A DNA stretch of 46,152 nucleotides from Burkholderiales bacterium (lineage in GTDB: Bacteria; Pseudomonadota; Gammaproteobacteria; Burkholderiales; Burkholderiaceae_C). Numbering within the stretch: position 1 is the stretch's first letter; the number at the start of each line of letters is the position of its first letter. The stretch spans positions 1-46,152 of the forward strand of contig JACPYV010000204.1 in assembly GCA_016195825.1 (NCBI GenBank), read 5' to 3'. The notes below the pieces were generated by a model. The model searched no databases. It worked only from the letters and a program-made list of their open reading frames with translations, and had not been told where the DNA came from. The translations under genes were made by a program, and so were the position numbers. This document shows, piece after piece, positions 26,200 through 36,269 of this stretch.

Positions 26200-27663
26200 A
26201 TGAACACCACGCTGATCGTTTTTGTCGTGCTCTACCTGCTCGGCACGCTGGGCATCGGCGTCTGGGCAGGCACGCGGATCAAGAACACGGCGGACTTTGC
26301 CATCGCCGGCCGCAGCCTGCCCCTCATCATGGTCATCACGACCACCTTCGCGACCTGGTTCGGCGCGGAGACGGTGATGGGCATCCCGGCCAAGTTCGTG
26401 CAGGGCGGCCTGGGTGCCATCATCGAAGACCCTTTCGGCGCAGGGCTTTGCCTGGTCTTCGTGGGCCTCTTTTTCGCCGCCAAGCTCTACCAGAAGAACC
26501 TGCTGACCATCGGCGACTTCTACCGCCAGCGCTACGGCAAGGGCGTCGAGATCTTCTGCTCGCTGGCCATCATCCTGAGCTATCTGGGCTGGGTGGCGGC
26601 ACAGGTCACGGCGCTGGGCCTTGTGTTCAACATCCTGACCAATGGCGCCATGAGCGCCGAGATGGGCATGATCGTGGGACTGATGGCCGTGCTGGTCTAC
26701 GTCGTCATCGGCGGCTTCCTGGCGGTCGCCTGGACGGACTTCATCCAGATGATCGTGCTGGTCATCGGCCTGTCGGTCATTGCCGTGTTCTCGGCCGACC
26801 TGGCCGGCGGCGCCGGCGTGGTGCTGGACCTGGCCGCCAAGAAGGACCTGGGCAAGTTCTTCCCCGAGCCCACGTTCACCCAGATCGCAATGTTCCTGGG
26901 CGCGGCGCTGACCATGATGCTGGGCTCCATCCCGCAGCAGGACGTGTTCCAGCGCGTCATGTCCGCCAAGGATGCCAAGACCGCAAAGCGCGGCGCCATG
27001 ATCGGCGGCTTCAGCTACATCGCCTTCGCCTTCGTGCCCATGTTCATCGTGCTGTCTGCCGTGGCCGTCATGGGCGACAAGGCCCTGGACCTGGCGCAGA
27101 ACGACTACCAGCGCGTGCTGCCCACCTTCATCATGGGCCACATGCCGCTGCTGATGCAGATCCTGTTCTTCGGTGCGCTGCTGTCGGCCATCAAGAGCAC
27201 CTCGTCGGCCACGCTGCTGGCGCCCACGACCAGCTTCGTCGAGAACATCCTCAAGCAGATCCGCCCCGGCATGAGCGACCGGCAGCAACTGGTCGCGATG
27301 CGCATCACGCTGGTCATCTTCGCCTTCTGCGTGCTGGCCTACTCGATCGCGCTGCAGGGCACGCCCATCTATGAACTGGTCAGCGCTGCCTACCAGGTGA
27401 CGCTGGTGGCGGCCTTCGTGCCGCTGGCCTTCGGCCTGTACTGGAAGCGCGCAACGACACAGGGCGCGGTGTTCTCCATCTTCGCCGGCATCGCCGTCTG
27501 GGTGGCCTTCTTCCCGCAGGTCACGACTTGGGGCGAGCGCTTCCCGGGGCAGCTGGCCGGCCTGATCGCGGCCCTGACCGGCATGCTGGTCGGTTCGCTG
27601 CTGCCGCAGTGGCTGACCAACCGCCACGAGCACGTCAGCCACCATCTGCAGCCGCATCCCTGA
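26200..27663 (+). CDS. Sodium:solute symporter (SSS) family transporter
   Basis: This 487-residue protein has about 13 hydrophobic helices. The N-terminal VVLYLLGTLGIGVWAGTRIK and FAIAGRSLPLIMVITTTFAT match the SSS fold (LeuT-like 5+5 repeat with an extra first helix), and GSIPQQDVFQRVMSAKDAKTA is the cytoplasmic loop typical of the family. It couples Na+ entry to uptake of a small solute. The relatives include proline, pantothenate, sugar and acetate carriers; sequence alone does not decide. It stands alone, 66 bp after ubiB and 57 bp before the FmdB gene. Confidence 0.87.
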   Translation: MNTTLIVFVVLYLLGTLGIGVWAGTRIKNTADFAIAGRSLPLIMVITTTFATWFGAETVMGIPAKFVQGGLGAIIEDPFGAGLCLVFVGLFFAAKLYQKNLLTIGDFYRQRYGKGVEIFCSLAIILSYLGWVAAQVTALGLVFNILTNGAMSAEMGMIVGLMAVLVYVVIGGFLAVAWTDFIQMIVLVIGLSVIAVFSADLAGGAGVVLDLAAKKDLGKFFPEPTFTQIAMFLGAALTMMLGSIPQQDVFQRVMSAKDAKTAKRGAMIGGFSYIAFAFVPMFIVLSAVAVMGDKALDLAQNDYQRVLPTFIMGHMPLLMQILFFGALLSAIKSTSSATLLAPTTSFVENILKQIRPGMSDRQQLVAMRITLVIFAFCVLAYSIALQGTPIYELVSAAYQVTLVAAFVPLAFGLYWKRATTQGAVFSIFAGIAVWVAFFPQVTTWGERFPGQLAGLIAALTGMLVGSLLPQWLTNRHEHVSHHLQPHP

Positions 27664-27720
27664 ACGCGGACGGCCAGCCTCCTCTAAAATGGCGGGCTTT
27701 TCGCCCTGGATCGACCCGCC

Positions 27721-28020
27721 ATGCCCATTTACGCCTACCGCTGCAGCGCCTGTGGCCATGCCAAGGACGTGCTGCAGAAGCTCTCCGACGCGCCGCTGAC
27801 CACCTGCCCGGCCTGCGGGGCGGAGAGTTTTTCCAAGCAAGTCACCGCCGCCGGCTTCCAGCTCAAGGGTTCGGGCTGGTATGCGACCGACTTCAAGGGC
27901 GGCGGCACGGCTCCTGCCGCGGCAGCCCCTGCGGCGGCGGCCACTGAGGCGCCCAAGGCCGAGGCCAGCAGCGCCTCGTCGTCATCCACCCCCTGCGGCG
28001 GCTCCTGCGCCTGCCACTGA
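27721..28020 (+). CDS. FmdB-family zinc ribbon protein with an extra cysteine tail
   Basis: This 99-residue protein has the family start PIYAYRCSACGHAKDVLQK with Cys8 and Cys11, and TTCPACG with Cys29 and Cys32, which together form a zinc ribbon. After residue 55 comes an Ala/Pro/Glu-rich linker, then a C-terminal cluster CGGSCACH with Cys92, Cys96 and Cys98. That tail is longer than the core domain needs and may bind a second metal. FmdB-type proteins are putative regulators of unknown mechanism. The gene lies 11 bp before the DUF502 gene and leads to aspS, a conserved betaproteobacterial order. Confidence 0.85.
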   Translation: MPIYAYRCSACGHAKDVLQKLSDAPLTTCPACGAESFSKQVTAAGFQLKGSGWYATDFKGGGTAPAAAAPAAAATEAPKAEASSASSSSTPCGGSCACH

Positions 28021-28031
28021 ACAGGACCCCC

Positions 28032-28712
28032 GTGGGCGCGTCATTTCGCAAATACCTGGTCGCCGGCCTGCTGGTCTGGCTGCCTCTGGCCATCACGATC
28101 TGGGTGCTGGCCCAGGTGCTGGACGTCGTCAACGGCGTCTTCGGCTCGCTGCTGGCCGCACTGGCCCTGGTCATGCCGGGCTCGTTCCGCGAGGCCATCC
28201 TGGGGCTGCACCATGTGCCGGGCCTGGGCCTGGTCATCCTGGCGGGCGGCCTGCTGGCCACGGGCGTGTTCGTCGCCAACATCTTCGGCCAGTGGCTGCT
28301 GACGCAGTGGGACCGGTTGATGTCCCACATCCCCATCGTCAAGAGCATCTACAGCTCGGTCAAGCAGGTGTCGGACACGCTGTTCTCCAGCAGCGGCAAC
28401 GCCTTCCGCGAGGCCGTGCTGGTGCAGTACCCGCGCGCCGGCTCCTGGACCATCGCCTTCGTCACCGGCACGCCCAGCGGGGAGGTGGCCTGCCACCTCG
28501 AAGACGAGCACGTCAGCCTCTACGTGCCCACCACACCCAACCCCACGTCGGGCTTCTTCCTGATCGTGCCCAGGGCCGACGTCAAGCCGCTGCACATGAC
28601 GGTGGACGAGGCATTGAAGTACATCATCTCCATGGGCACCGTGGCGCCGCTGCCGCATGCCGGTGACCCGGTGGCGGTGGCCGCCGACGCGGCTCGAAAT
28701 CAGCCGGGTTGA
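28032..28712 (+). CDS. DUF502 family membrane protein
   Basis: This 226-residue protein starts at GTG 28032 after AGGA. It has two strong N-terminal helices (YLVAGLLVWLPLAITIWVLAQ and LVILAGGLLATGVFVANIFG), then MSHIPIVKSIYSSVKQVSDT and VLVQYPRAGSWTIAFVTG, all typical of DUF502. The C-terminal domain probably faces the cytoplasm. The function is unknown. Homologues sit next to aspS in many betaproteobacteria, as here, without known reason. A 9-bp inverted repeat covers its stop codon. Confidence 0.88.
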   Translation: MGASFRKYLVAGLLVWLPLAITIWVLAQVLDVVNGVFGSLLAALALVMPGSFREAILGLHHVPGLGLVILAGGLLATGVFVANIFGQWLLTQWDRLMSHIPIVKSIYSSVKQVSDTLFSSSGNAFREAVLVQYPRAGSWTIAFVTGTPSGEVACHLEDEHVSLYVPTTPNPTSGFFLIVPRADVKPLHMTVDEALKYIISMGTVAPLPHAGDPVAVAADAARNQPG

Positions 28713-28732
28713 ACGCCCCGGCAGGCGTTCAA
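28709..28732 (+). terminator. Intercistronic hairpin at the DUF502 stop
   Basis: Perfect 9-bp inverted repeat TTGAACGCC/GGCGTTCAA with a 6-nt loop; the TGA stop of the DUF502 gene (28710-28712) lies in its left arm. No T tract follows, so it is more likely an attenuating or stabilising hairpin between DUF502 and aspS than a full terminator. Confidence 0.4.
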
Positions 28733-28801
28733 TCCTGAGAGCCGCGAGAGCTCGTCAGCGCCCCAAGAACACCCCCTGAAAAGAATTCGGAGAAGAACAC
28801 C

Positions 28802-30592
<1,791 letters not shown>

Positions 30593-30910
30593 GCGTCAGC
30601 CGCCCGGACGCCGCGCCCCAGGGCTTGCCTGGTTGGGGGCGTCCGAGTCAGGCGCTGAACCCTTGAGCGCAGAAAAGCGCGCCACATGAAGAATGTGGCG
30701 CGCTTTCCTTTTTTGCCGTTGCCGGGCGGCGGGCGACATCGTGTTCAGCGCCCGGCCCCAGCCAGGTGGGCTGGCCCTGAATGGCGCCATGCCTCGCGCC
30801 AGCGCCAGTGCAGCTGGGGATGTCCGCGCGGGCTTCCTCAATTGTGTTGATGCGCGGAAGGGGCGGTCTTGGTGTCATGCCGTCGCCACCCGACCCCGGC
30901 GAGGACTGCC
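30593..30910. other. 318-bp gap after aspS
   Basis: The only clear element is the terminator at 30674-30714. The remaining part to 30910 is GC-rich, with no convincing gene, tRNA or promoter pair. The border between core and accessory DNA may lie here. Confidence 0.5.
30674..30714 (+). terminator. Rho-independent terminator of aspS
   Basis: A perfect 14-bp stem (arms 30674-30687 and 30693-30706, core GCGCGCCACAT/ATGTGGCGCGC) has a 5-nt loop and is followed by CCTTTTTT. It lies about 80 bp after the aspS stop and is the best intrinsic terminator in the window. Confidence 0.9.
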
Positions 30911-31726
30911 ATGAGCACCAAGGCACAGCGCACCTACAAGACCTTCCGACTCGATCGAACCCTGACCGCAATCCTTGCCCGCAGGAAAGTGCCTGATGCC
31001 CAAGTCATTGAACTGAGTTCAGGCCTCTTCGAAGACGAGTATTGGATCTCACTGGCCAACTACAAGGCGCTGCAGCGGGTGCTGCGCGAGTCGCACGAGG
31101 GGCCGGTATCGGCGCCTGATGGACAGGCGCCGACGCCGCTGCGGCATGCCATCGCCCGGATCACCTCATCGCCGTACGAGGTGTATCTGCGGGGCCTGGA
31201 GGCCCGGCGTGCAGTGCGCCGGCTGCCAATTCCGTGGATGGTCAACCACATTCCCAGGACCACGTCGAACAAGCGCCGCCCGGGCGAGCGGATGACGCCG
31301 GAGTACCTGACGATTCACTCCACTGGCAACCCGACCTCCAAGGCCCTCGGCGAGCGCAGCTGGCTCACCAATGCCCAGAACGACCGCACGGCAAGCTTCC
31401 ACATCGTCGTCGACGAGACGATGGCCGTTGAATGCATTCCCTTCAACGAGGTCGCCTGGCACGCAGGCGACGGCAATGGGGACGGCAACAAGAAGAGCAT
31501 CAGCATCGAGATCTGCGAGTCGGGCAACCGGGGCAAGGTGCTGCGCAATGCCATCCTGTTGGCTGCCCGCATCCTGCGGGAGGCCGACATGACAGCCGAC
31601 AACCTGCGCCGGCATCATGATTGGGCAACGAAGATGTGCCCGCGCATCCTGATCGTCGATGCCAACCGTGCTCATCCAAGCCAAACATGGGATTGGTTCA
31701 AGTCCGAAGTCGAGGCACTGCTTTGA
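30911..31726 (+). CDS. N-acetylmuramoyl-L-alanine amidase (Amidase_2 domain)
   Basis: This 271-residue protein has an N-terminal domain of about 105 residues with no recognised family. The Amidase_2 fold follows: YLTIHSTGN with zinc ligand His136, EVAWHAGDGNG around His184, SISIEIC, and RRHHDWATKMCPRIL supplying the His235/His236 and Cys243 ligands. Such enzymes cut the bond between MurNAc and the peptide stem, as in T7 lysozyme or XlyA/CwlA phage-type enzymes. There is no signal peptide, so export would need another route (holin, T6SS or lysis). GAGGA precedes ATG 30911. The stop overlaps the start of a secreted protein gene. It may be a phage-derived lysin or an antibacterial effector. Confidence 0.85.
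   Translation: MSTKAQRTYKTFRLDRTLTAILARRKVPDAQVIELSSGLFEDEYWISLANYKALQRVLRESHEGPVSAPDGQAPTPLRHAIARITSSPYEVYLRGLEARRAVRRLPIPWMVNHIPRTTSNKRRPGERMTPEYLTIHSTGNPTSKALGERSWLTNAQNDRTASFHIVVDETMAVECIPFNEVAWHAGDGNGDGNKKSISIEICESGNRGKVLRNAILLAARILREADMTADNLRRHHDWATKMCPRILIVDANRAHPSQTWDWFKSEVEALL
31712..31715 (+). promoter_or_regulatory. Ribosome site for a TTG start inside the amidase gene
   Basis: GAGG lies 7 bases before TTG 31723, inside the amidase 3' end. It favours TTG 31723 over ATG 31687, which has no such site, as start of the next gene. Confidence 0.45.
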
Positions 31727-32334
31727 TACCTGCGAGGAAGGCAGTCTGCGTTACGCGCCAGGGGGCCGGGCTTGTGTTGGCCTGTATCGCGCTGGCATTG
31801 GCGGGCCTGTCGGCTGCAGGCGCTGGTGCGACGACGCCTCGGGGCGGCCCCGAGGATCTTCTTCGCCTCGTCAGTCGCGCGGACTATGCAGCGCTCTCGG
31901 CGCGCGCCTGCGAGGAGGGCGCTCTCGCGTTCGCTCCTTATGCGCGGAACCTCAGCGCGTTGGAGCTGACCCGTCTGAGCGCCGCTGAACTGCGAACTTT
32001 CTCGGTCAGCAAGCGTGTTCACGATTGGGGTCGCTACGACGGCAGCGGCGACCCGATCCGGTTGACTCCCATGGCGTTCCACCGGCGTTTTGTCTGGGAC
32101 GTCGATTACATCCGCCGCGCCAAGGCCCAGCGGCTTGACAGCGCGCATCTGCGCGAAGACGGCGAGCTGGCGGCGGTGGCGCAGGCATTTCCTGGCGCCG
32201 AAGCGGTCGTCTACCGCTACGGCGGCAGCCCCCGGGTGGACCGCAAGGATGCACGCGAACTGATCCTCGTTGGACGACCTCGCGCAGACGGCTGGTGCCT
32301 TCTGGCGTTGACCCACAGCGAAGACACTGTCTGA
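31723..32334 (+). CDS. Secreted protein of unknown function coupled to the amidase
   Basis: This protein has about 203 residues if it starts at TTG 31723, in a TTGA overlap with the amidase stop. It has a basic N terminus (PARKAV, TRQ), a hydrophobic core GLVLACIALALAGLSAAGAGA, and a likely Sec cleavage before TTPRG. The mature part is mixed helical and polar (DLLRLVSRADYAAL, KRVHDWGRYDGSGDPIRLTP, MAFHRRFVWDVDYIRRAK, ELILVGRPRADGWCLLAL). No family is recognised. A periplasmic protein encoded in overlap with a peptidoglycan amidase suggests an inhibitor or immunity partner, but this is inference from layout only. An earlier ATG at 31687 is possible. Confidence 0.65.
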   Translation: MIPARKAVCVTRQGAGLVLACIALALAGLSAAGAGATTPRGGPEDLLRLVSRADYAALSARACEEGALAFAPYARNLSALELTRLSAAELRTFSVSKRVHDWGRYDGSGDPIRLTPMAFHRRFVWDVDYIRRAKAQRLDSAHLREDGELAAVAQAFPGAEAVVYRYGGSPRVDRKDARELILVGRPRADGWCLLALTHSEDTV

Positions 32335-32610
32335 CTCTGTGCTTGATGTCTGCGGTGCTTGATGCCGTCAACGCCTCGCCTTGGGCAGATTGAAGTTGGC
32401 AGTTGTTCGCTTGAACGGTGGGCAACCCTGTTGATAAGTCCGGGGGCGATGGCCTAAGCGGTTGCCACGCGGGCGTTTCAGGGCGGTGCTCAGAAAATGA
32501 GCAACGCCGCGCGGCCGCCGGTTACGGTGAGTTCGCTTGTCAATCCGCCACGGCAACGGGCTGGTCGAAGGACCGCAAGCTCACCCGGCGTTCGCAGCAT
32601 AGAACGCCAG

Positions 32611-33120
32611 TCAATACACGCCCATGTAGTCACGCTTGCCGATGGCGATCCCGTTGTGGCGCAGGATGGCATAGGCCGTCGTGACATGGAAGAAGAACTG
32701 CGGCAGGCCGTAGTTGGCCAGATAGGTCTGACCGATCAGCCGCTTCTCCTTGGGTGTACCGGGACGCAAGATGATCTCTTTGCTCTCGCTGCCTTCGAAC
32801 TGCGATGCGGTCAAGCCATCCAGGAAACTCACCGTCTGGGCCAACAGGACGTCAAGATCAGCAAAGGTCTTCTCTTGCCCCTCCTGGGCAGGGGCCTCGA
32901 CACCCGCCAGGCGTGCCGATACGCCACGCGCAAAGTCGGCTGCGATCTGCACCTGCTTGGCCAACGCAAACATGTCCGGAAACAGGCGCGCCTGCAGCAA
33001 GGCTTCGGGCTCAATCGAGTGGGCCGAGGCGTGCGTACTCGCCTGCGCAAGTTCGGCTTTGAGCGCCGTCAGCATTTGCTTAAAGACAGGAACGGCAAAG
33101 GTATACATCGGACTGGTCAT
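32611..33120 (-). CDS. DUF1993 domain-containing protein
   Basis: This 169-residue cytoplasmic protein is mostly helical. PMYTFAVPVFKQMLTALKAE at the start, FPDMFALAKQVQIAADFA in the middle and YLANYGLPQFFFHVTTAYAI with a final GKRDYMG are family marks of DUF1993, which is thought to share the DinB-like four-helix bundle. The function is unknown. ATG 33120 has AAGGA before it; the longer frame to 33330 is in unlikely sequence. It stands alone: the 276-bp gap 32335-32610 on its downstream side holds only a spaced 10-bp direct repeat GTGCTTGATG (32339 and 32355). Confidence 0.87.
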   Translation of the reverse strand: MTSPMYTFAVPVFKQMLTALKAELAQASTHASAHSIEPEALLQARLFPDMFALAKQVQIAADFARGVSARLAGVEAPAQEGQEKTFADLDVLLAQTVSFLDGLTASQFEGSESKEIILRPGTPKEKRLIGQTYLANYGLPQFFFHVTTAYAILRHNGIAIGKRDYMGVY

Positions 33121-33492
33121 GGTCGTTCCTTGGTAGAAGTGAAGTAGACGGCGACGGCATTCGAGGGGCGCGCCACCGGGTCGGAGGCCCAGGTGCTGCG
33201 CTAACGGCAAAGGGCGGACGACGCAGCTCAGTGTAAGGACGCGCCAAACGGGCTCGTCAGTCCGAGCGCGCTGTCGGCGGCGCCAGGCAGCACTGATGGA
33301 TAGGGGGCGCGTCGGCCCGCGCGCTGCCATCCTTCATGGTTTGCTTCGTGGCGCATACACGAGCTCACGCTGCCGGCCGATTCTGTTGAAAAAACTCCCC
33401 GACCCATCGAGTGCTTGTTCGTGCAATTGGCGCGTTATGGGTTCTGATCTTGGGGGCGAAATGATCGGACGACAAGCGAGCGGGCAAGATTG

Positions 33493-33621
33493 ACGCCTCT
33501 ACTCGTTCAATGTCGAAGACCACGTCCCTTACGGCTACATCTTGCGCTTCGACATCCGCTCGCCCGAGTTGGTGCTCGTAATCGGCGCACGCCATCAGCG
33601 CGAGGAAGACTTCCATTGGCC
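33493..33621 (+). pseudogene. ParE/RelE-type toxin, C-terminal remnant
   Basis: The frame after the TGA near 33490 reads FNVEDHVPYGYILRFDIR and then LVLVIGARHQREEDFHW. The order PYGY-LRFD-LVLVIGARHQRE resembles the last two strands and the C-terminal Arg-rich end of ParE/RelE family toxins of type II toxin-antitoxin systems. The N-terminal half and any antitoxin gene are absent, and the frame runs on into unrelated sequence. If the call is right, this is a dead fragment and marks past gene exchange in this stretch. Confidence 0.4.
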
Positions 33622-34414
33622 TGGACGGGCGGCAGCGCAGTATGCGGTCATACAAGTCACGGCCTTTGGCCGGCCAGGAGCGGTCGTCGATGAAGGACTG
33701 CATTCAGGTATCGCCCAATCGTCCCAGCATGATCGTCGGCGAAGAAGCCGCTGATTGCCTGAGCGCGGCTTCAGCGTGATCGCTCCTCTGGCCACGAAAT
33801 CGCCCAGGCTGCCCAACAGCTGCGCGCCGACGTGATCTTGCGACTGCTTTAATGTCCGGCATGACGCTGGCTTCGGCGGCAGGCCAGTGCTGAACCGGCT
33901 GTGGGCAAGGCGCTCAGTACGAACTTGCGTCCAAGCTTGGGGTAGGAGCCTTGGTTCGGCACCCAGCCGTCGCGACCGACAGCGGCGCCCTTCATATAGC
34001 TGGCAGCGCACAGCGTACCGTCTTCGCGAAACCGCTGCGCACGAAGTACTCCACCAGCATCAGATCGAATACGGTTAGGTAGCGACCATTGTTCGCGCGT
34101 CGAGCAGTGTTTGATGCTCAAGTCGAAGCCATGGCGAGATCAATCTGTGCGTGGTGTAGTTGATCCAGGGCTGCTTGTCGCTCACCTTGGCCGGTGGGAA
34201 ACGTCAGAGTGGTGGTTTCATCAAGGGAATTTCTACGGCGATGGCGTCCGATCGCTCATGGTCAGTCGTAAGGGTTTTCCGCACGTTCGAATCGACCTGC
34301 TGCAGGGCTTGCGGCGCGGCGAGTACACCGCGTTCTGCATGTTCAGTGTCGAAAAATCTTACATAGTCCAATGATCTGAATTGCAAGCGATTGTTTTTAA
34401 AGGACTATTTTGTC

Positions 34415-34428
34415 GGCCCAAATCTTGC
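34415..34428 (+). promoter_or_regulatory. Candidate sigma-54 promoter of the PEP-CTERM gene
   Basis: GGCCCAAATCTTGC has GG (34415-34416) and GC (34427-34428) exactly 10 bases apart with the TTGC -12 element, the core rule for RpoN promoters; the -24 part is only partly consensus. It lies about 85 bp before the ATG. PEP-CTERM genes are known in some bacteria to depend on RpoN with the PrsK/PrsR pair, which supports the idea but does not prove it. Confidence 0.4.
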
Positions 34429-34513
34429 GAAGGGCCTGCAGGCTAAATTCAACTGCCAAGAGAAGTGTAAATCTCGGGTGCTGAAGTTGGTTGCATCGAA
34501 AAATGGAGATCAA

Positions 34514-35251
34514 ATGAAAATATTTGCACGCAAGACGTATTCGTATTTTCTGATTGCGGCCTTTGGGTTCAATGCCCTGGCCATGCTCACTGGCAGCGCG
34601 GAAGCGGCGCCAGTGGTCTATTCGAGCCGGACCGATTGGAGCAATGCGACGCAAGGCCAATTGAACCGCGACTTTAATGGTTTAAGTGGCGGGGATGTCA
34701 AAGTGAACGGGCTGGTCGACCACGGAGTCACATTTTCGGCAAGCAACACTTATCTATACAGTCTCGGCCAGGCGAGTGGTTACAATTACGGCACGGGTAC
34801 TTTTTTACTTGGCCCCTCGTGGCCGAATAAATTGAACGTCGCCTTGAATGCATCGGCGATTGGCGTTGATTTGTTGCTATTAAACCCGTCACTCATCGAC
34901 CAAACGCCAGGCAAAGGAATCGTCGCAATCGATGTTGGCTTGGCGTCAGGGGAGCATTTCAGTGAGCAACTCAACATTGAAAGTACCAACAGTTTCTATT
35001 TCTTTGGTATAGCGTCCGACATTGCGATTACGTCGCTCAGTTTTGGCCCTCCCCGGCTCCCGGATCCATATTATTGCGATCCATCGCGTTGCTACAATGG
35101 ATTGGCCAGCTCAAATCTTGTCATCGACAATTTTTCAACGGGTTCAGTCATTCCCAGCACCAGTGGGTCTTCTGTTCCCGAGCCCTCGACCTGGACGCTG
35201 ATCGTCATAGCTTTGGGCGGAATCTGCGTCGTACGTCGCAAGGGTGCGTAG
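34514..35251 (+). CDS. PEP-CTERM sorting-domain surface protein
   Basis: This 245-residue exported protein has a Sec signal (YFLIAAFGFNALAMLTGSAEA). Its mature part is rich in Ser, Asn and Gly, with no recognised enzyme domain. The C-terminal sorting signal is VPEPSTWTLIVIALGGICVV followed by the basic tail RRKGA: the PEP motif, a membrane helix and Arg-rich end. Exosortase (EpsH/XrtA or XrtB) cleaves such proteins during export, and they are linked to EPS matrices. No exosortase gene is in this window, so it must lie elsewhere. GGAGA precedes ATG 34514; a longer frame from 34391 lacks a signal at its start. GC content is clearly lower than in neighbours. Confidence 0.88.
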   Translation: MKIFARKTYSYFLIAAFGFNALAMLTGSAEAAPVVYSSRTDWSNATQGQLNRDFNGLSGGDVKVNGLVDHGVTFSASNTYLYSLGQASGYNYGTGTFLLGPSWPNKLNVALNASAIGVDLLLLNPSLIDQTPGKGIVAIDVGLASGEHFSEQLNIESTNSFYFFGIASDIAITSLSFGPPRLPDPYYCDPSRCYNGLASSNLVIDNFSTGSVIPSTSGSSVPEPSTWTLIVIALGGICVVRRKGA

Positions 35252-35442
35252 GAGTCGGCTCGCGACGGAAGGGCCGAAGACTTGTTTGACCCGTCCGGTC
35301 GGCTTCTGGCATACGGCCTGTGGGGTTTACGACTTCGGTTCGATCGTTAGAGAACTGACATCTGAATCGCGAAGGCGCAGGGGCGATGTCCCGGCGCGTG
35401 GTGTAAGTCGTCAGCCCGGACAGGCTGGGATGCGCGGGGTAC

Positions 35443-36110
35443 TCAGCGTGCCACTGCGGACAGCCGAGTCGGAACGGTATCGCTGAGGGCCTGCAGGCCC
35501 TCGAGTTGGATGGAGCGCCGGTTCAGACTCCACTCGTCGTTCTGCTCCAGCATCATGGCGCCGACGAGTCGCGTGATCGATGCGTCATTGGGGAAGATGC
35601 CCACCACGTTGGTCCTGCGCTTGATCTCGGCGTTGAGCCTCTCCAGAGGATTGGTGCTGTAGATCTGCGGCCAGTGCGCCCTCGGGAAGCCCATGAAGGC
35701 CAGCACGTCGTGTTCGGCAGCGTCCATCATGGCGCTGAGCTTGGGCAGCTTCTCTCGGAACTGGTCCGCCACGCTGCGCCACTGCGTCCTGGCTGCCCCG
35801 GTCGTCTCCTGGACGAAGACCGTGCCGATGGCCGCGCTGACCATGCGCCGCTGCGTTTTGTTGGCGTAGGCCAGGGCTTTGCGCATGAAGTGCACCCGGC
35901 AACGCTGCCAGGTGGCCTTGAGCGTCTTCGCGGCGGCCGCCTTGATGCCTTCGTGGCTGTCGCTGATGACAAGCTTCACGCCGCGCAAGCCGCGCCGGTT
36001 CAAGCTTCGCAGGAACTCGGTCCAGAAGGGCTCTGCCTCACTGGCGCCGACCTTGAGCCCGAGCACCTCCCGCTGGCCTTCGGTGTTCACACCCACCGCC
36101 ACTATGACGT
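35443..36110 (-). pseudogene. IS256-family transposase, 5'-truncated
   Basis: The frame encodes about the last 220 of some 400 residues of an IS256 (mutator-like) transposase: VGVNTEGQREVLGLKVGASE, KLVISDSHEGIKAA with the second catalytic Asp, WQRCRVHFMRKALAY, and STNPLERLNAEIKRRTNVVG with the catalytic Glu. The N-terminal half with the first Asp is missing. Likeness stops abruptly near 36107, precisely where a 38-bp repeat begins, and an in-frame stop follows at 36121-36123. So another element or a recombination event cut the gene. It cannot be active in transposition. Confidence 0.85.
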
Positions 36111-36144
36111 GAGCGTCTGGCTACGCCACCTTGACTTGGCCCGG
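36107..36144 (+). repeat. 38-bp repeat, copy A, at the IS256 break point
   Basis: It matches 38608-38645 in the same orientation with about five differences; the shared core is ACGTGAGCGTCTGG and ACGCCACCTTGAC. Its left edge coincides with the loss of IS256 transposase likeness, as expected for the end of an inserted element. Confidence 0.75.
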
Positions 36145-36269
36145 ACGCACGGCTATTGGACTGCAGCGACCGATCCGACGAAGGCAACGCACTCCGCGAA
36201 GTTGAGCGTGGCCAGCAGCAGGTACTTCTCGGCCTCGGTGCGCACGGCCAGCAGATCGTGGCTGAGCGG

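Larger units (their letters stand above)
33121..34513. other. Long stretch without an intact gene, degraded accessory DNA
   Basis: Almost 1.4 kb hold only short broken reading frames. A ParE-like tail is seen near 33493. Near 33379-33402 lies GATTCTGTTGAAAAAACTCC, a string of the kind seen at ends of some insertion sequences (weak). On the minus strand a coding-like fragment of about 90 codons (33849-34121, with AASYMKGAAVGRDGWVPNQG) matches no family I know, and frames shift around it. Base composition becomes AT-richer after about 34370, toward the PEP-CTERM gene. Confidence 0.5.

Noticed and set aside
26155..27840. Open frame of 561 codons on the minus strand opposite the symporter and FmdB genes
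   Set aside because: His/Gln/Asp/Glu-rich antisense product of a GC-rich membrane protein gene; no motifs, and the plus-strand proteins are unmistakable.
33365..33703. 112-codon minus-strand frame
   Set aside because: It lies opposite the ParE-like remnant, has no recognisable motif and no ribosome site.
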